NCBI GenBank assembly: GCA_039810245.1
Contig: JBDHWQ010000001.1
Location: forward strand, 1 to 64,000
Origin: CALDSL01 sp039810245
GTDB lineage: Bacteria; Chloroflexota; Anaerolineae; Anaerolineales; Anaerolineaceae
Reading direction: 5' to 3'
DNA length: 64,000 bases
Shown here: positions 59,761 through 64,000 of the stretch, piece after piece
Position numbering within the stretch: position 1 is the first letter of the stretch
How the letters are laid out: the number at the start of each line of letters is the position of its first letter
Notes under the pieces: generated by a model
Database searches by the model: none
Told to the model about the DNA's origin: nothing
What the model saw: only the letters and a program-made list of their open reading frames with translations
Made by a program: the position numbers and the translations under genes

Positions 59761-60330
59761 ATGAAGCATGAGCTAACAGGCATGGTACTCGGCGTGTACA
59801 TCGCTCCTGACCCACAGGACTTGCAATCGATGGCACAGGAAGCGCTGGAAATGCAGATTGATGGCGTGGCAGGCGACCGGCATTTCGGCGTGACGATGAA
59901 ATCCAATTCGCGCACACCACATTACACGCGCGGCACGTTAATCCGCAACAGTCGCCAGGTTTCCTTGCTCAGCGTTGAAGAACTGGATGAGATCGCGCGC
60001 CGGCTGGGCGTGCCCGCCATCCAACCAGAATGGCTGGGCGCAAACATCGTGCTGGCCGGCATCCCCGAGCTTTCGCACCTGCCGCCTTCCACGCGGCTGC
60101 TGTTCCCCGGGAACGCCGCGCTGGGTATTGATGGGCAGAATTACCCGTGCAAAGGCCCGGCGCAGATCATCCAGGCCAATTATCCAGATACGCCCGGGCT
60201 GGAGCAAGCGTTCCGCCGTGAGGCGATGGAGCTGCGCGGTATTGTCGGTTGGGTCGAACGTCCGGGGCGAATCTGCCCGGGTGACAGCGTGCGCGTGCTG
60301 CTGCCGGACGCCAAACCATATCCCTATTAA
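59761..60330 (+). CDS. MOSC-domain protein
   Basis: 189 residues. The MOSC fold is seen from GVAGDRHFGVTM through NYPCKGPAQII to the C-terminal ERPGRICPGDSVRV; the conserved Cys is in YPCKGP. Family members carry sulfur or N-hydroxylated groups on a molybdenum cofactor (MoCo sulfurase C-terminal domain, YiiM). No molybdopterin genes lie near. AAGGAGAG is upstream of the ATG. Stands alone with its own promoter. Confidence 0.83.
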   Translation: MKHELTGMVLGVYIAPDPQDLQSMAQEALEMQIDGVAGDRHFGVTMKSNSRTPHYTRGTLIRNSRQVSLLSVEELDEIARRLGVPAIQPEWLGANIVLAGIPELSHLPPSTRLLFPGNAALGIDGQNYPCKGPAQIIQANYPDTPGLEQAFRREAMELRGIVGWVERPGRICPGDSVRVLLPDAKPYPY

Positions 60331-60361
60331 AAGCTCCATCTCAGCCCGCGTGGCAAGGTAG

Positions 60362-60390
60362 TTGTCATCCTGCTCAAAATAGAATATAAT
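60362..60390 (+). promoter_or_regulatory. Promoter of the recD2 gene
   Basis: TTGTCA (60362-60367), 17-base spacer, TATAAT (60385-60390). The start codon is about 25 bases after the predicted transcription start. Confidence 0.7.
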
Positions 60391-60419
60391 TTCTAATCAG
60401 GCAGGTGATGATGGTTACA

Positions 60420-62660
60420 ATGACTGGTATCGCGCAGAAAAACTCGGAAGCCGACGTTCCCCTTCAGACCCTGGAAGGGGTGATTGAACGTTTCACCTTC
60501 CAGAACGAGGAGAACGGCTATACCGTCGCGCGCCTGATCCCAAAAGGCAAGGGCTATGAAACCACGGTCACCGGCGTGCTGAGCGGTGTAATGGTGGGCG
60601 AATCGGTGCGGCTGCGCGGAGTATGGAAGACGCATCCGGAATATGGCCGCCAGTTCGAAGTGCGCTCGTACACGGTACAGCTCCCGGCCACCATCGAAGG
60701 TATGCGCAAGTACCTGGGCAGCGGGCTGATCAAGGGCATTGGCCCGGTGACCGCCGGGCGCATCGTTGACCATTTTGGGCTGGCAACGCTGGAAGTGATT
60801 GAAGAAACGCCCGAACGGCTGACCGAAGTATCCGGCATGGGCGCGGTGCGTATCGAGCGGCTGAAACGCGCGTGGGAAGAGCAGAAGCAGATCAAGGAGA
60901 TCATGATCTTCCTGCAAAGCCACGGCGTAAGCTCAGGCCTGGCGGTTAAGATCTTCAAGCAGTATGCCAACCTGTCGCTCAATGTGGTTAAGAACGATCC
61001 CTACCGGTTGGCGCAGGACATCTACGGCATTGGATTCAAGACCGCTGACCGCATCGCGCAATCGATGGGCGTACCACATGACTCGCCGCAGCGCATCCGC
61101 GCCGGCCTGCAATATGTGCTGGGTACATTCAGTGACGACGGCCATTGTTTTGCCACCCAATCGCAGCTCCTGCAAAAGTCGGAGCAACTGCTGGAAGTAC
61201 CGGCCGGCGTGTGCCAGGAACAGCTCATCTGGTTGGTAGGCCAGGATATTCTCAACCAGGAAGACGAAGCCGTGTACCTGCCGCCGTTTCGCCAGGCGGA
61301 AATATCCGTGGCGCGCAAGCTGCACCAATTGCAAAACAGCCTGGGCGACCGCCTGTCGCAGTTCCGCGGCGTGGACTGGGAAAAAGCCTTTGCCTGGGTG
61401 GATAAGCAAAGCGCGATCACGCTGGCCGATTCGCAAAAAGAAGCCATCCGCATGGCGCTAACCAGCCGGGTGAGCGTGCTCACCGGCGGGCCAGGCACGG
61501 GGAAGAGCACCATCGTCGGCAGCCTGATCCAGTTGCTGGAAGTGAAAAATGGAACGGTTTTGCTGGCCGCGCCCACCGGACGCGCCGCCAAGCGCCTGAG
61601 TGAGACCACCGGGCGCGAAGCGAAAACCATTCACCGCCTGCTGGAATTCAGCCCGGCGGGCGGGTCGATGCAGTTCATGCGCGACCGTGAAAACCCGCTG
61701 GACTCCGACCTGATCATCGTGGATGAAGCCTCGATGATTGACATCCTGCTGATGAACCATTTGCTCAAAGCCGTGGAAAACGGATCGCACCTGCTGCTGG
61801 TGGGCGACGTGGACCAGCTCCCCTCTGTGGGACCCGGTAACGTGCTGCGCGACCTGATCAGCAGCAAGGTTATTCCGGTTACCCGGTTGAGCACCATCTT
61901 CCGCCAGGCAGCCGACAGCGCTATCGTAGTCAACGCGCACCGCATCAACCGCGGAGAAGCGCCGATCACCTCGCGCGAGATCAAAGATTTTTTCGTTTTT
62001 CATCAGAACGATCCGGAGCAAGCCGCTGAGCTGGTGCTCGACCTGGTGGTCAAGCGCATCCCATCGCGCTTTGGCCACGACCCATCCACCGCGATCCAGG
62101 TTCTCAGCCCCATGCACCGCGGCCCGGCCGGGGTGACGGAGTTGAACCAGCGTCTGCAGGAACGCCTGAACCCGCCCGCGCCTGGCAAAGCCCAGTACAA
62201 TCACGGCCAGCGCAGCTTCCGCCCCGGCGACCGGGTGATGCAGATCCGCAACAACTACGATAAAAAGGTTTTCAATGGTGACCTGGGCACGCTGACGCGC
62301 ATCGACTTTGAAGAGCAACTGCTGTATGTGGAGTTCGACACCGGCAGCGTAGCCTACGAATTCAACCAGCTCGATGAGCTGGTGCACGCCTACGCGATCA
62401 GCATTCATAAGGCGCAGGGCTCGGAGTTCCCCGTGGTGGTAATTCCACTGCTGGCGCAGCATTACATGATGCTGCAGCGTAACCTGCTCTATACCGGCGT
62501 GACCCGCGCGCGCAGCCTTGTGGTATTGGTCAGCAACCCCAGGGCGATTGCCATCGCGGTGCATAACGACCGCATTGCCCTGCGCAACACGCGCCTGGCG
62601 CAGCGCCTGCAGGAAATGGCCAAAGAAACGCCGCGTGACTCGCGTTATACTACTGGATAG
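60420..62660 (+). CDS. recD2: RecD2-type ATP-dependent DNA helicase
   Basis: About 746 residues, superfamily 1B 5'-3' helicase found in bacteria without RecBCD. An N-terminal region (about 1-330) carries tandem helix-hairpin-helix elements (LIKGIGPVTAGRI, VSGMGAVRI). Walker A GGPGTGKST lies near 357, Walker B IIVDEASMID near 435, then GDVDQLPSVGPGNVL, VMQIRNNYDK and the motif VI region NLLYTGVTRAR. AGGTGATG lies before several Met codons, so the true start may be 60408, 60411 or 60420; the difference is at most four residues. Confidence 0.9.
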   Translation: MTGIAQKNSEADVPLQTLEGVIERFTFQNEENGYTVARLIPKGKGYETTVTGVLSGVMVGESVRLRGVWKTHPEYGRQFEVRSYTVQLPATIEGMRKYLGSGLIKGIGPVTAGRIVDHFGLATLEVIEETPERLTEVSGMGAVRIERLKRAWEEQKQIKEIMIFLQSHGVSSGLAVKIFKQYANLSLNVVKNDPYRLAQDIYGIGFKTADRIAQSMGVPHDSPQRIRAGLQYVLGTFSDDGHCFATQSQLLQKSEQLLEVPAGVCQEQLIWLVGQDILNQEDEAVYLPPFRQAEISVARKLHQLQNSLGDRLSQFRGVDWEKAFAWVDKQSAITLADSQKEAIRMALTSRVSVLTGGPGTGKSTIVGSLIQLLEVKNGTVLLAAPTGRAAKRLSETTGREAKTIHRLLEFSPAGGSMQFMRDRENPLDSDLIIVDEASMIDILLMNHLLKAVENGSHLLLVGDVDQLPSVGPGNVLRDLISSKVIPVTRLSTIFRQAADSAIVVNAHRINRGEAPITSREIKDFFVFHQNDPEQAAELVLDLVVKRIPSRFGHDPSTAIQVLSPMHRGPAGVTELNQRLQERLNPPAPGKAQYNHGQRSFRPGDRVMQIRNNYDKKVFNGDLGTLTRIDFEEQLLYVEFDTGSVAYEFNQLDELVHAYAISIHKAQGSEFPVVVIPLLAQHYMMLQRNLLYTGVTRARSLVVLVSNPRAIAIAVHNDRIALRNTRLAQRLQEMAKETPRDSRYTTG

Positions 62661-62691
62661 ATCTTCAGTTCTGTAGCAGGGAAAGGGGACG

Positions 62692-63324
62692 ATGGAAGCA
62701 GCCGGGCAGGATATCCGTGTGGGCTTGCTCGCCCCGGCGTATTACGTGCGCCTGGGCCTGCGCAGCGTGCTGGCGGAGATCCCGGGCGTGCGCGTAGTGT
62801 TTGACGCCGCGGCCCTGGCCGAGGTGGAAGGCCGCCCCGTGGTGGACGTGCTGCTGCACGCCGCTACCGGTGAGCTGTCGCTGGCGGAATTTCTGCGCGC
62901 TGCCGGCGAGAACACACCTATCATCCTGCTCCTGGATACCCCACCCAATGCCCGCCTGCTGGAGCGGCTGCGCGCCCGTCCATGGGCTATCCTTTCGCTG
63001 GAAGCCGGGCCGCAGGAGCTGGCCGCGGCCATTCACGCCACGCATGCCGGCCTGTTGAGCGCCGACCCGGCGCTATCCGCCAGCCTGCTGGCGCTCCCGG
63101 CAGCCCCGGCTGTAGATGAAGACAGCGAAGCCCTGACCCCGCGCGAGCGCGAAGTGCTGCAACTGTTGGCGCGCGGGCTGGCGAACAAGCAGATCGCAGC
63201 TCAGTTGGGTTTGAGCGAAAATACGGTCAAATTTCATATTTCCAGTGTATATGCCAAACTGGGCGCCGGCAACCGCGCCGAAGCAGTAACGCTCGGCGCG
63301 CGGCGTGGATGGATTAGCCTTTAA
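62692..63324 (+). CDS. LuxR-family regulator with a degenerate receiver
   Basis: 210 residues. The receiver-like N half keeps the strand pattern but has lost the phosphorylation site: the acidic pair position reads A14-P15 and the phosphoacceptor aligns with H56 (VDVLLHAAT). The C half is a standard LuxR helix-turn-helix (about 147-198, LTPREREVLQLLARGL ... ENTVKFHISSVYAKL). It may respond to a ligand or partner instead of phosphate. AAAGGGGAC precedes the ATG; the gene lies 31 bases after recD2. Confidence 0.83.
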   Translation: MEAAGQDIRVGLLAPAYYVRLGLRSVLAEIPGVRVVFDAAALAEVEGRPVVDVLLHAATGELSLAEFLRAAGENTPIILLLDTPPNARLLERLRARPWAILSLEAGPQELAAAIHATHAGLLSADPALSASLLALPAAPAVDEDSEALTPREREVLQLLARGLANKQIAAQLGLSENTVKFHISSVYAKLGAGNRAEAVTLGARRGWISL

Positions 63325-63341
63325 CCGGAGGAGCGATTATC

Positions 63342-64000
63342 ATGCCAGAACTGCCCGAAATTGCATCGCGCGCGCGTGAAATGCAGGCCACCCTGGTGGG
63401 GAAAACCATCAGCGGCGTTGAAGTCTTGCAGCCGAAATGCCTGAATGTGCCAGTCGAGGAGTTCAGCGCCGGCCTCATCAACGCCACAATCGAATCCATA
63501 ACCTACCGTGGCAAGTGGATACTCACCCGCACCAGCCAGGGTTGGTTCCTGCTCAACCTGGGCATGGGCGGCGAGGTGCTGCTGGTAACGCGCGAGAGCT
63601 TGCCGCCCAAGTACCGCCTGGTGCTAGACTTCACAGATGGAACTTGCCTGGCGATCAACTTCTGGTGGTTTGGCTACGCGCATTTTGTCAAATTGGACGC
63701 TCTGGCCACCCACGAGCCCACCACCAGGCTGGGAATCGACGCGCTGCAGGCAAGCCCCGACGATCTGGCGCGCCTGTTCGCGGGGCAGCGCGGCAAGGTC
63801 AAAATGCTGCTACTCGACCAGGCGCGGATCAGCGGTATCGGCAATGCCTACATCCACGATATCCTGTTCTTCGCGCGCATTCACCCGCTGCGCCCGGCCA
63901 ACAGCCTGACCCGCGCCGAAATAGAAACGCTGGCGGATGCCATCCGCAAAGGCCTGCGGCCCAGCCTCGATCTGGGCGGCGCGTTTTACGAGAAACGACT
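63342..64000 (+). CDS. Fpg/MutM-type DNA glycosylase, cut at the right edge
   Basis: 219 residues visible. It starts MPELPEIASRAREMQ, with Pro2 and Glu3 as in Fpg/Nei enzymes that remove oxidised purines or pyrimidines. RGKWILTRT supplies the conserved Lys. The segment GMGGEVLLVT differs from the common HLGMTG/HLRMTG. The H2TH region reads ISGIGNAYIHDILFFARIHPL, normal for the family. The zinc finger would be beyond the edge. Sequence differences from classical MutM leave open a variant substrate. GGAGGAG precedes the ATG. Confidence 0.83.
   Translation, partial: MPELPEIASRAREMQATLVGKTISGVEVLQPKCLNVPVEEFSAGLINATIESITYRGKWILTRTSQGWFLLNLGMGGEVLLVTRESLPPKYRLVLDFTDGTCLAINFWWFGYAHFVKLDALATHEPTTRLGIDALQASPDDLARLFAGQRGKVKMLLLDQARISGIGNAYIHDILFFARIHPLRPANSLTRAEIETLADAIRKGLRPSLDLGGAFYEKR

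Noticed and set aside
1..64000. tRNA, rRNA, CRISPR arrays, insertion sequences, phage or attachment sites
   Set aside because: No T-loop/anticodon pattern, no direct-repeat arrays, and no transposase or integrase motif were seen in a reading of both strands; a tRNAscan or repeat search would confirm.

Overview
The window reads as a chromosomal segment of a member of the Chloroflexota, most likely class Anaerolineae. This is inferred from the gene complement: a fused NuoCD, a ferredoxin-type 2-oxoacid oxidoreductase with fused gamma-alpha subunits, Pro/Thr-rich lipoproteins and membrane-anchored proteins, an LIC_10190-type membrane protein, zinc-ribbon and baeRF hypotheticals, and high GC with frequent ATG/GTG/TTG starts behind good Shine-Dalgarno sites. 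I see no insertion sequences, phage genes, CRISPR arrays, tRNA or rRNA genes. It looks like a stable core and metabolic region.

Layout. 1-10.8 kb: a Clp ATPase (cut by the left edge), an FmdB-type zinc ribbon protein, an orphan NarL-type regulator, a short-chain dehydrogenase that overlaps heme A synthase tail to tail, argF and rocD (ornithine metabolism), a 4-hydroxybutyrate/acetyl-CoA transferase, then pyk-mercaptopyruvate sulfurtransferase-VOC ending at a strong terminator. 10.8-23.8 kb (mostly minus strand): DinB, korB-korA with their FCD/GntR regulator and a clear promoter/operator, an M20 amidohydrolase, PIG-L deacetylase, RicT/PSP1 protein, Mrp ATPase, then nuoB-nuoCD-nuoI divergent from a SufR-like iron-sulfur regulator. 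23.8-38.7 kb: an acrylyl-CoA reductase-like MDR, a possible cysteine-peptidase-fold protein, an SDR, membrane proteins, glmS with a long structured leader, a divergent double-length phosphofructokinase, a LOG protein, a sulfatase-fold membrane enzyme, a LysM protein and a baeRF protein. 38.7-55 kb: DnaE2-like polymerase, a lipoprotein, aldo-keto reductase, Dus, an S9 dipeptidyl peptidase, a second PIG-L protein, an MFS transporter, YbaK, a lipid kinase, two Chloroflexota-type hypotheticals and a YdcF protein. 55-59.6 kb: a 5-oxoproline cluster (pxpABC) flanked by the two halves of the D-glutamate cyclase architecture. 59.7-64 kb: MOSC protein, RecD2 helicase, a degenerate response regulator and an Fpg/MutM-type glycosylase cut by the right edge.

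The most notable signals are these. (1) A candidate glmS self-cleaving ribozyme in the glmS leader, with extra stems inserted in its core. (2) Directly divergent from it, a tandem-fused phosphofructokinase that resembles the animal/fungal enzyme along its whole length, including a degenerate C-terminal half. The two enzymes compete for fructose 6-phosphate. (3) Separate DUF1445 and DUF4392 genes, which are fused in mammalian D-glutamate cyclase, bracketing pxpB-pxpC-pxpA. (4) A SufR-like regulator that appears leaderless and divides its promoter region with complex I genes. (5) Repeated use of extended -10 promoters (TGn before the -10 hexamer).

The organism seems to combine ferredoxin-linked 2-oxoacid oxidation with a respiratory chain (complex I pieces and heme A synthesis). 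This is an inference from gene content only.
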